Below are positions 45,637 through 52,890 of a stretch of 64,000 bases of DNA, one piece after another. Made by a program: the position numbers and the translations under genes. Positions within the stretch are counted from its first letter, which is position 1, and each line of letters opens with the position of its first letter. Below the pieces are notes generated by a model that worked only from the letters and a program-made list of their open reading frames with translations, did not search any database and was not told where the DNA came from. The stretch is from Deinococcus planocerae (GTDB lineage: Bacteria; Deinococcota; Deinococci; Deinococcales; Deinococcaceae), in NCBI RefSeq assembly GCF_002869765.1, contig NZ_PNOR01000014.1, positions 47,710 to 111,709 on the forward strand, written 5' to 3'.

Positions 45637-45703
45637 GTCACCCTGAACGAAGTGAAGGGTCTCGTCGGGCGTACTGGAGATGCTTCGCTGCGTTCAGCGT
45701 GAC
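45637..45703. repeat. imperfect inverted repeat element
   Basis: GTCACCCTGAACGAAGTGAA near the left end pairs imperfectly with TTCGCTGCGTTCAGCGTGAC at the right end, giving a stem of about 27 bp with a short loop. The sequence type (GTCA-CTGA-CG-AGTGAA) is that of short interspersed palindromic repeats seen between genes in many bacteria. It lies between two minus-strand oxidoreductase genes and may act as a terminator or mRNA stabiliser. Confidence 0.55.
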
Positions 45704-45715
45704 GGCGTGCCGGTG

Positions 45716-46669
45716 TCACACGCCGTGGATCACCACGACCGTCTTGCCCCGCGCCGTGCGGCCCTCGGCGTGGCGGTGGGCGGCCACGATCTCGGAGAGG
45801 GGGAAGGTCCGGTCGAGGGGGACCCGCAGCTCTCCGGCGTCGATCAGCCGCGCCAGGAACGCGAGGTCCTGCGACCTCTCCTTCGTCTGCACGCCCGACC
45901 AGCGGGGTCCCTGCCGCCCCACCCTCGCCCGCACGTCGGCCAGGCTCGTCGGGAAGGGCCGGGTGGACACGTACACCCCGTCCGGCGTGAGCGAGGACCG
46001 CACCCGCGCGAAGGGAAGGGCGGGCGGCGTGTCGAAGATCACGTCCCACGTCCGGCCCAGCCGCGTGAAGTCCACCGCCCCGGAATCCAGCACCTCGTCC
46101 GCCCCCAGCTCCCGCACGAAGTCGAGCTTGCCGCCGCGCGCCACCCCCGTCACGGTGGCCCCGTAGTGCCGCGCCAGCCCCACCGCGAAGGAGCCGATGC
46201 CGCCCGCCGCGCCGTACACGAGCACCCGGGCCCCCCGCCGCAGGTGCAGCCCCGCCCCGTCGCGCAGGGCTTGCAGGGCGGTCAGCCCGGCCAGCGGCAC
46301 GGCGGCGGCCTCCGCCGGGGAGACGCTGGCGGGGGCCGCGGCCACCCGCGATTGCCGCACGGTGACGTACTCGGCGGCGCCGCCCCCGCCGTGGCCGATC
46401 AGGGTGAATACCCGGTCGCCGGGGTCGAAGGCCGTGACCCTCGGCCCGAACCCGACGACCTCGCCTGCCACGTCCAACCCGACCGTGAAGGGCGGCCTCG
46501 CCACGAGGCGGGCGGGGCCGCTTCCCCGGCGCAGGCCGAGGTCGGTGCCGTTCACGCTGCTCGCCTGAACGCGGATCAGCACCTCGTCGCCCTGGGGGTG
46601 CGGCCAGGGCACCTCCTCCACGCGCAGGACCTCGGGACCGCCGAACGAATGAAAGCGTGCTGCCAGCAT
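45716..46669 (-). CDS. zinc-free alcohol dehydrogenase / quinone oxidoreductase-like protein
   Basis: A 317-residue MDR-superfamily oxidoreductase: G-L-D-V-A-G-E-V in the N-terminal GroES-like domain, P-L-A-G-L-T-A-L-Q-A-L, and the nucleotide-binding motif G-A-A-G-G-I-G-S-F-A near residue 153. The catalytic-zinc Cys/His set is missing, as in NADPH:quinone oxidoreductases. The substrate is unknown. Confidence 0.88.
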   Translation of the reverse strand: MLAARFHSFGGPEVLRVEEVPWPHPQGDEVLIRVQASSVNGTDLGLRRGSGPARLVARPPFTVGLDVAGEVVGFGPRVTAFDPGDRVFTLIGHGGGGAAEYVTVRQSRVAAAPASVSPAEAAAVPLAGLTALQALRDGAGLHLRRGARVLVYGAAGGIGSFAVGLARHYGATVTGVARGGKLDFVRELGADEVLDSGAVDFTRLGRTWDVIFDTPPALPFARVRSSLTPDGVYVSTRPFPTSLADVRARVGRQGPRWSGVQTKERSQDLAFLARLIDAGELRVPLDRTFPLSEIVAAHRHAEGRTARGKTVVVIHGV

Positions 46670-46753
46670 GCGCCACCCTAGAGCGGCCCCCGGCGGGCGG
46701 CATGAGGGGCCGCGGAGGGCGTCTTCACCTGGACTTGGGGGCGCGGCCTCGCC

Positions 46754-47389
46754 TCAGACCAGCCCCAGCTCGAAGGCGCGCAAGACGGCCTGGGTGCGGT
46801 CGCGGGCTTCGAGCTTGCCCATCAGGTTCGAGAGGTGGTTTTTGACGGTGCCCTCGCTCAGGCCCAGGCTGCGGGAGACGTCGCGGGTGGACTGCCCGCT
46901 CGCCACCAGACCGAGCACCTCCCGCTCCCGCGGGGTCAGGGCCGGGCGGGCGGACCCGGCGGGGCGCGGCGGCGCGCCCAGGCCGGCGCGGGCCTGCTCG
47001 CTCAGCAGCGGGCGCGCGACCGCCTGGCCCTGGGCGGCGGCCCGCACGGCGCCCAGCAGCACGTCGAGCGTCACGTCCTTGAGGAGGTAGCCCAGGACGC
47101 CCAGGCGCTTGCCGCGGGCGAGCACCTCGGCGTCCTCGAAGGAGGACAGCAGCAACGTGGCGGGCAGGCAGCCCAGCGCCCGCAGCGCCCCCACGACCTC
47201 CAGCCCGCCCTGCCGGGGCATCCAAACGTCGAGGAGCAGCACGTCGGGGCGGTGGTCGAGCACCGCGCGCACGGCCCCCTCCGCGTCGCTCGCCTCCCCC
47301 ACCACCCGCACGTCCCGCACCGACTCCAGCAATCGGCGCAACCCCTCGCGCATCAGGGTCTGGTCGTCCACCAGGCACACCCGGATCAT
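46754..47389 (-). CDS. NarL/LuxR-type response regulator
   Basis: A 211-residue response regulator. The receiver domain has acidic D8/D9, phosphoacceptor Asp54 (L-L-L-D-V-W-M-P) and Lys104 (Y-L-L-K-D). The output domain is a LuxR-type helix-turn-helix: L-T-P-R-E-R-E-V-L-G-L-V-A-S-G, then G-L-S-E-G-T-V-K-N-H-L-S-N-L-M-G-K-L. The start overlaps the kinase stop by 4 nt (ATGA), so the pair is co-translated. Its target genes are not evident nearby. Confidence 0.93.
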   Translation of the reverse strand: MIRVCLVDDQTLMREGLRRLLESVRDVRVVGEASDAEGAVRAVLDHRPDVLLLDVWMPRQGGLEVVGALRALGCLPATLLLSSFEDAEVLARGKRLGVLGYLLKDVTLDVLLGAVRAAAQGQAVARPLLSEQARAGLGAPPRPAGSARPALTPREREVLGLVASGQSTRDVSRSLGLSEGTVKNHLSNLMGKLEARDRTQAVLRAFELGLV

Positions 47390-48483
47390 CGCCAGCCCTC
47401 CGCCAGGGGTACGCTGGCCTGCACCTGCACGTTGCCGGGAGCCAGCGTGCCCACCGTCAGCGAGCCGCCCACGTCCGCCAGCCGCTCGCGCATTCCCGTC
47501 AGGCCGTGGCCGGGCACAAGCGGCTGGCGGGCCTTGCCGTCGTCTTGCATCCGCACGGTCACCCGGTCCTCCTCCAGGCAGACCTCGACGAAGAAGTTGG
47601 TCGCGCCCGCGTGGCGGACCGTGTTCGTCAGGGCTTCTTGCACCACCATCGCCAGGGCGCCCAGCGCCGCCGACTCGGGGACGGGCGTGGACGGCGGCAG
47701 CGACACGTGCACGCGCAGCCCGGGCACCGACACGTCGAGCGGGCGCAGCACCTCGCCCCAGCCGCGCGCCGCCGACCTGAGCGAGCCCACGGTGCCGCGC
47801 ACGTCCTCGAACAGGCGCGAGACGATGGCGCGCGCCCGCCGCACGGCCTCATCGTCCCCGAAGCGCCGGGCGTGCTCCAGCTCCACCCCCAGCAGCGCGA
47901 GGTCGTGCCCGAGCACGTCGTGCAGGTCGCGGGCGATCTGGACCCGCTCGGCCTCGCGCGCCTGCCGCTGGAGGTGGGCGGCGAGGTTGAACCACTCCCG
48001 GCGCAGGTGCAGGTGATGGAAGACGGCGAACATCCCGAGCGCGAGACCCGCCTGGAGCCCCAGCGACCACGCGAAGTCCTCCAGGGCGGCGGGCCCTCCC
48101 AAGCGCCCCCCCAGGATCACGAGCAGGAGCGCCGTCTGCACGCCCACCCACGCCAGGGCCGGGCCCAGCCTCAGGTGCATGGGCAACACGCCCGCCACCG
48201 CGACGAGGGGCGCCCCCGCGAGGGGATGGAGCGGAAACAGGCCGTGCAGCGCGAGGGCACACAGACTCAGCCCCACGGTCCAGCGCCGCCGCACCCGGTA
48301 GGAGGCGGTCGAGTCGGTGGCCCGCCAGAAGCTCAGCAGGTACGCCGCGCACGCGAGCGCCGCGGGCGTGTGGAGCCAGAACCCGCCGGGCGGCGTCTCC
48401 CCGGTCAGCAGGGACAGCATCAGGGCGCCCCAGAGGCCCAGGGCGGCCCAGCGCAGGACGTGCAGGCACTTGAGGGTGAACAC
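47386..48483 (-). CDS. DesK/NarL-type sensor histidine kinase
   Basis: A 365-residue kinase with about five N-terminal membrane helices (residues 8-155) and no large extracytoplasmic domain, as in DesK-type membrane sensors. The HisKA_3 phosphoacceptor is His188 (D-L-H-D-V-L-G-H). The ATPase part has E-A-L-T-N-T-V-R-H-A (N box) and G-H-G-L-T-G-M-R-E-R-L (G box). The stimulus could be membrane state or a small hydrophobic ligand. It is upstream of and coupled to its response regulator. Confidence 0.9.
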   Translation of the reverse strand: MFTLKCLHVLRWAALGLWGALMLSLLTGETPPGGFWLHTPAALACAAYLLSFWRATDSTASYRVRRRWTVGLSLCALALHGLFPLHPLAGAPLVAVAGVLPMHLRLGPALAWVGVQTALLLVILGGRLGGPAALEDFAWSLGLQAGLALGMFAVFHHLHLRREWFNLAAHLQRQAREAERVQIARDLHDVLGHDLALLGVELEHARRFGDDEAVRRARAIVSRLFEDVRGTVGSLRSAARGWGEVLRPLDVSVPGLRVHVSLPPSTPVPESAALGALAMVVQEALTNTVRHAGATNFFVEVCLEEDRVTVRMQDDGKARQPLVPGHGLTGMRERLADVGGSLTVGTLAPGNVQVQASVPLAEGWR

Positions 48484-48612
48484 GGCGCGCGCATTCTAGG
48501 GGCTGCGGCGCGGCGCCCGGCGTGACCGCATGCGGACGAGTGCCCGCCGTCCAGGCATCCGGAACCGGGGCAACTGCGGCTTCCCGCCCCCCTCCCGCGC
48601 GGACAGGCCGGA

Positions 48613-48642
48613 AAGGAAGCACCCCGGGCGAGGCGCTTCCTT
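48613..48642 (-). terminator. hairpin after the lipoprotein gene
   Basis: AAGGAAGC and GCTTCCTT form a perfect 8-bp stem around a 14-nt loop, 36 bp downstream of the minus-strand lipoprotein stop. The T-run that follows on the minus strand is weak, so termination efficiency is uncertain. Confidence 0.45.
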
Positions 48643-48677
48643 CGTAGTCAGACGGGGGTGTCCCCTGAGCCGGGAGG

Positions 48678-49499
48678 CTAGCGCCCCACGAAGTCGGCGG
48701 CGATGATCCCGCGGCACCACCCGCCGGGCTTGGTGTCGAGGGTGCCGCCCCCGTACGCCTCCACGACGACCTTCACGGTGGCCCGGTCGGTCGAGAAGTC
48801 GACCACGTTGAGGTGGTACTCGCGCAGTTCGCCGAGCTTGAGGGAGAGCTGGACTTTCCCCACGGCGAGGGCGCCCTCGATGGCGCGGCCATAGATGTCG
48901 TAGACCTCGGTGCGGCTCTTGACGTTCGCGCCGTCGGCCAGGGTGATCCATTCCTTGGTGGTGCAGCGCTTCTTGTCCTCGTTGACCCAGCGCACGGCCT
49001 GGTACCCCGGCAGCGCGTCGCTGCGCAGGCTGCGGTTGGCCGTGGCCGTGATCAGGCACGTCTGGGTGGAGCGGCGCCAGCGGCTCGCCCACACGTTCAG
49101 GACGCAGGAGCCCGAGTACGTCTGCCCGATGCTGTAGGGGTCGGGGAGGCCCGCCTGCCGCAGGGCGTCCGCCATCTCGGGGGTGATCTCCGGGCGACCG
49201 GGCGCGGGTGACACCGCGAAGTCCGGGGGCGAGGGCTGCGGCGGCACGGGGTCCGGATCGGGCGTGGGCTCCGGCGGGTCGCAGGTCACGAGGTTGACCG
49301 GCACGCCGCCCTTCGGGTCGGACGACTCCGGGCACGGCAGCATCTGCGCCTGCACGTCCGGCTTGGCCCCCCTTGCGGCGCCCGGCGTCTGCGCCACGTT
49401 CCCGCAGGCCATCAGGGTGAGCGAGAGCAGTCCCAGCGCCGTCAGTCTGAAGGTGTTCTTGCCCCGCGTGTGGTCGTGTCCTGCCCCTGGCTGTGACAT
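48678..49499 (-). CDS. lipoprotein of unknown function, 273 aa
   Basis: The protein has a lipoprotein signal with a longer than usual N-region (lipobox S-L-T-L-M-A-C, Cys32) and a Pro-rich linker (P-E-P-T-P-D-P-D-P-V-P-P-Q-P) at about 75-95. The C-terminal 150 residues form a globular, beta-rich domain with paired Cys (S-G-S-C-V-L, Q-T-C-L-I, K-R-C-T-T, G-W-C-R-G). No family is recognised. A G-rich ribosome site lies before the ATG. Confidence 0.72.
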   Translation of the reverse strand: MSQPGAGHDHTRGKNTFRLTALGLLSLTLMACGNVAQTPGAARGAKPDVQAQMLPCPESSDPKGGVPVNLVTCDPPEPTPDPDPVPPQPSPPDFAVSPAPGRPEITPEMADALRQAGLPDPYSIGQTYSGSCVLNVWASRWRRSTQTCLITATANRSLRSDALPGYQAVRWVNEDKKRCTTKEWITLADGANVKSRTEVYDIYGRAIEGALAVGKVQLSLKLGELREYHLNVVDFSTDRATVKVVVEAYGGGTLDTKPGGWCRGIIAADFVGR

Positions 49500-49937
49500 A
49501 CGTTCCCCCCTGGACACCCGCCTGCCGTGTGTCCTGGCAAAGTTGGTCGACTGGAAAAATCGCCGGACGCCTGACCGAGTCCGGAGGATGAACTCCGGAG
49601 AGTGGCGTGAAGGGACAATCAGGTCATACGTCTCCCGTCGTGAGCAGCGTTTGGAATCGGCGCACACGCGCTTCCCCGCCCCCGGCCCCGCAAGGGGTTC
49701 GGGTTCGACCTCCGCGTTGTGTCCGTCGAGGAACAGGGTAGGAGACACCCCCGCTCCGGCGCGCGTGCGCGGCGTCATGGGGGCCGTGACCATCGTCACG
49801 GGTCGCGGCATGGCGGGGGCCCCCCGTGCCTGCTCCGCCGGGCTTACGGTCCCGCTCCGCGCGGGGTCTATGCTGGGCACCGACCGGCGGCGGGACGGCG
49901 AGGAGCGCGCGGCTCCACCCGCGGGGGAGAGTTCCGG
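49500..49937. other. intergenic region between divergent genes
   Basis: No gene was recognised. The stretch 49530-49660 is AT-richer than its surroundings and probably holds the promoters for the lipoprotein gene on one side and the MnhE-like gene on the other; no clear -35/-10 pair was identified. Confidence 0.35.
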
Positions 49938-50465
49938 ATGCAAGGACTGGCGTTCAACGTGCTGCTGGCGGTGGTGTGGGCCCTGTTCGCGGGGGAGGTG
50001 AGCCTGCGCGAACTCGTCGTCGGCGCCGGGCTGGGCTTTGCCCTCCTGGCGCTCTTTCCCCGCGCGCTGGGCACCGGGGGCTACGTGCGCCGGGTCGGGG
50101 CCGGGCTCGGCTTCCTGGGGTTTTTCCTGCGCGAACTCACCGTGGCGAACGTGCAGGTGGCCCTCTTCGCCCTGCGGCCCCGTCCTCCGCTGCGCCCCAT
50201 GATCGTGGCGGTGCCGCTGCGGGTGCGGGGCGACGGCCCCCTGACGATGCTCACCGCCGTCATCACCCTGATGCCGGGCACCGTGGCGATGGGCTTCAGC
50301 GCGGACCGCCGCGTCCTCTACGCGCACGCCATCGGCACGCCGAACGTGGGGGCCGCCCACGAGGCCATCCTGGCGGTGGAAGACCGCCTGCTGCGCGTCC
50401 TCGACCTGCCGACACACCGCCTGGGCAGGGCGTCAGCGTGCGGACGGTGTGCCGGGCAAGCCTGA
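49938..50465 (+). CDS. orphan Na+/H+ antiporter subunit E (MnhE/MrpE-like)
   Basis: A 175-residue MnhE-family protein: N-terminal membrane helices (N-V-L-L-A-V-V-W-A-L-F-A-G), the segment L-G-F-L-G-F-F-L-R-E-L-T-V-A-N-V-Q-V-A, and the family-typical L-T-M-L-T-A-V-I-T-L-M-P-G-T-V. Subunit E normally works with six other Mnh/Mrp subunits encoded side by side; here no F or G subunit follows, and the last 12 residues look like out-of-frame read-through, suggesting a deletion after this gene. Confidence 0.85.
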   Translation: MQGLAFNVLLAVVWALFAGEVSLRELVVGAGLGFALLALFPRALGTGGYVRRVGAGLGFLGFFLRELTVANVQVALFALRPRPPLRPMIVAVPLRVRGDGPLTMLTAVITLMPGTVAMGFSADRRVLYAHAIGTPNVGAAHEAILAVEDRLLRVLDLPTHRLGRASACGRCAGQA

Positions 50466-50694
50466 ACTCGTCCCCTCACAACGGCCTGCTGCGGATCGCC
50501 GGGTCCAGCTACACCCGTCCGGACGGACAGGAGACCGGGCCTCTGCCGGTCGAACATGGCGGGCAGCTCACCCGGGTTGAACGTCCCTGCCCTCATCCCC
50601 TGGGGGGGGAGCCGGGCCAGGGGACGGACGGGAGATCAGGCCGGGTTCCTGCGCAGGGGAACGCCGATCTACTCGACCTTCCGTCCCGCCTTGT

Positions 50695-50718
50695 GATCCT
50701 CCCCGGAGGGTCTAAACT
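50695..50718 (+). promoter_or_regulatory. copZ-csoR promoter with candidate CsoR operator
   Basis: GATCCTCC-CC-GGAGGGTC (50695-50712) is an 18-bp inverted repeat with one mismatch, of the G/C-run type bound by CsoR repressors. It overlaps a possible -35 (TTGTGA, 50691) and ends directly before the -10-like TAAACT (50713-50718). The copZ ATG follows 6 nt later, implying a leaderless mRNA. Confidence 0.55.
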
Positions 50719-50724
50719 CTGAGC

Positions 50725-50928
50725 ATGACGACGGAACTGACGGTGACGGGGATGAGCTGCGGCCACTGCGAGCAGGCGGTGGCGAGCGCGCTGAAAAACG
50801 TTCCCGGGGTGCAGGACGTTCAGGTGGACCTCCAGCGCGCCACCGCCACCGTGCGGGGCGAGGCCGAGCCCCAGGCACTGATCGCCGCCGTGACCGAAGA
50901 AGGCTACGGTGCCCAGGTGCGCGGCTAA
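50725..50928 (+). CDS. copZ: copper chaperone (heavy-metal-associated domain)
   Basis: A 67-residue single HMA domain with the metal-binding loop G-M-S-C-G-H-C and the usual ferredoxin-like pattern (V-x-V-D-L-Q-R-A-T-A-T-V). It should carry Cu(I) in the cytoplasm to an exporter. The gene is preceded by a candidate CsoR operator and is followed one base after its stop by csoR. Its natural partner, the copper ATPase on the other strand, is broken. Confidence 0.9.
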   Translation: MTTELTVTGMSCGHCEQAVASALKNVPGVQDVQVDLQRATATVRGEAEPQALIAAVTEEGYGAQVRG

Positions 50929-50929
50929 C

Positions 50930-51244
50930 GTGACCCACGCCAAGACCGACCACGCCAGCCACACCGGGGCTCACCTGTGTATGCCCGAGGACGCCCGCAA
51001 ACGCGCCGCCCGGCGGCTCAAGATCGCGCGGGGTCACCTCGACAGCATCGTGACGATGCTGGAGCAGGAGGACGCGTATTGCGTGGACGTGCTGCGGCAG
51101 ATCAAGGCGGTGCAGGGGGCGCTGTCGGGTGCGGGCGAGGTCGTGCTGCGCGGGCACCTCGAGGCGCACGTCGCCACGGCGTCCACACGGGGCGACAGTG
51201 TGGAGATGGTCGAGGAGCTGATGGAGGCCCTCAAGTACACCTGA
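50930..51244 (+). CDS. csoR: CsoR-family copper-sensing repressor (C-H-H type)
   Basis: A 104-residue all-helical regulator of the CsoR/RcnR family: R-A-A-R-R-L-K-I-A-R-G-H-L-D-S-I then Y-C-V-D-V-L-R-Q-I and L-R-G-H-L-E-A-H-V. The metal site reads Cys51, His76, His80, so the usual second Cys is His, as reported for Thermus thermophilus CsoR. A His-rich N-tail precedes it. The GTG start is one base after the copZ stop. It probably represses the copZ-csoR transcript until Cu(I) binds. Confidence 0.87.
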   Translation: MTHAKTDHASHTGAHLCMPEDARKRAARRLKIARGHLDSIVTMLEQEDAYCVDVLRQIKAVQGALSGAGEVVLRGHLEAHVATASTRGDSVEMVEELMEALKYT

Positions 51245-51256
51245 GCGGCGGCAAGC

Positions 51257-51296
51257 GAGCTGGGGGCGGCCTGTTGGTCGCCCCCAGCTCCTTTTC
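51257..51296 (+). terminator. strong intrinsic terminator after csoR
   Basis: GAGCTGGGGGCG and CGCCCCCAGCTC form a perfect 12-bp stem with a 10-nt loop, followed by CTTTTCC. It lies 12 bp after the csoR stop. The stem would also work on the other strand for the broken ATPase gene. Confidence 0.75.
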
Positions 51297-51301
51297 CGTT
51301 A

Positions 51302-52620
51302 TCAGGTGGCGGGCAGCGTCCGTGGCGCCCGCATAGGCCGCTGCCCGAAGCGCAGCCGGTTGAGCAGCAGGGCATTCACCGTCACGATGACCGTGCTCGC
51401 ACTCATCAGCAGGGCCGCCCATTCCGGGCGCAGCAGGACCCCGTAGGCGGGGTAGAGCACGCCCGCCGCGAAGGGGATGGCGAGGACGTTGTAGATCGCC
51501 GCCCAGAAGAGATTCTGCTTGATCTTGCCCTGCACCTGGCGGGCGAGGGCGATACCGGTCGCCACACTCGCGGGGTCGCTCTTCACCAGCACTACGTCGG
51601 CGGTCTCCACGGCCACGTCGGTCCCTGCCCCGATGGCAACGCCCACCTCGGCCTGCGCGAGGGCAGGCGCGTCGTTCACGCCGTCTCCAACCATCGCCAC
51701 CTTCCGGCCTTGCCCCTGCAACTCCTGGACCTAGGCGGCCTTCTGCTCAGGGAGCGCGTCCGCGATCACGGTGTCCATCCCCAGTTGCCGGGCCACCGCC
51801 TCCGCTGTGCGGCGGTTGTCCCCAGTCAGCATCACCGTCTGGACACCGAGGCCGTGCGGCGCCTGCACCGCCCCCCGTGCGGACTCCCGGATGCGGGCGG
51901 CGACCGCGACGACGCCCAACGCTCGCCCGTCTGCCGCGACAAACATGGCCGCCTTCCCGTCCCCGGCCAACCGCTCGACCTGCGTTTCAAGCGGACCTGA
52001 TGGCACGCCCTCCTGCTCCATCAGCCTGCGGTTGCCGATCAGCACCTGCCGCCCGTCCACCCGGGGGCCTGCACGCCGCGCCCAGGAATCGAGTCGAAAT
52101 CCTCCGCCCGACTCAAGGAGACGCCCCATTCCCGGGCACCGCGCACGATGGCCTCGGCGAGCGGGTGCTGCGAGGGCTGATCGGCGGAGGCCGCCAGGTG
52201 AGGCAGTTCGGTCTCGCTCACGCTCGGCGCGGGCACGAGGTCGGTCAGGGCAGGCTGGCCCTCGGTCAAGGTGCCCGTCTTGTCGAAGATCACGGTGTCC
52301 ACTTCGGCGGTCGCCTCCAGGGCCGTGGCGTTCTTGAGCAGCACCCCCTCCCGCGCCCCCTGACCGACGCCCACTGTGAGAGCGGTCGGGGTAGCGAGCG
52401 CCAGCGCGTCCGGGCAGGCGATCACCACCGTCGAGACGGCGGCTGTCAACGCGAACGCGACCCCGGCCCCCAGGAAGAACCAGACCAGGAAGGCGACCAA
52501 CCCGCTCCCCAGCGCGACGAAGACGAGGTACCTCCCTGCCCGGTCGGCGAGGCGCTGCGCGGGCGCCTTGCTCGCTTGGGCGTTTTGCACCGTCTGCACG
52601 ATACGGGACAGGGCCGTGTC
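51302..52620 (-). pseudogene. decayed copper P1B-type ATPase (C-terminal part)
   Basis: Three aligned pieces can be read from the 5' side: L-S-R-I-V-Q-T-V-Q to G-R-G-V-Q-A (with C-P-D-A-L-A-L-A-T-P and phosphorylation site D-K-T-G-T-L-T), a frameshift near 52062, then V-D-G-R-Q-V-L-I-G-N-R to E-Q-K-A-A, an in-frame TAG (51733-51735), and finally [14 protein letters not shown] to the end. The heavy-metal domain, first membrane helices and most of the actuator domain are gone; a TGA and unrelated sequence lie at the break. Function is lost. It was presumably the exporter partner of copZ and csoR. Confidence 0.8.
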
Positions 52621-52890
52621 TCACCACGGCGCGCGGTTCCCGGGCCAGCTCGGACAGGGTGGCTGCCCAGCCCCGAAGGTGGGCGTGAAAGGCCAACTGT
52701 TGCCGGGCCTTCAGCCCGAGTCGCCGCACCCGCTCGCACGGCACATTCCAGCGCTGCGCCGTGATCTCCCGCCCTTTGCGGCGGACCTAGGCACCCAACG
52801 CCTCCCACCACGCGGGGCGCTTACCTGGCGGGGGAGAGCAAGAGGTCACCTCGGGTCGCTTGACCGGGCCCGCCCCCTTGGTCCGCACGC
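52621..52890 (-). pseudogene. unidentified gene remnant joined to the ATPase fragment
   Basis: A minus-strand frame reads P-G-K-R-P-A-W-W-E-A-L-G-A, a TAG (52786-52788), then V-R-R-K-G-R-E-I-T-A-Q-R-W-N-V-P and A-R-Q-Q-L-A-F-H-A-H-L, stopping near the ATPase fragment. It has coding character, with a helix-turn-helix feel, but I do not recognise the family. It probably marks one side of the deletion that removed the ATPase N-terminus. Confidence 0.35.

Noticed and set aside
51721..52792. Shared CCTAGG word at the stops in the ATPase and the neighbouring remnant as an insertion target or recoding signal
   Set aside because: The word also occurs within the intact IclR gene (near 22320) and elsewhere, so its presence at two stops is probably coincidence.
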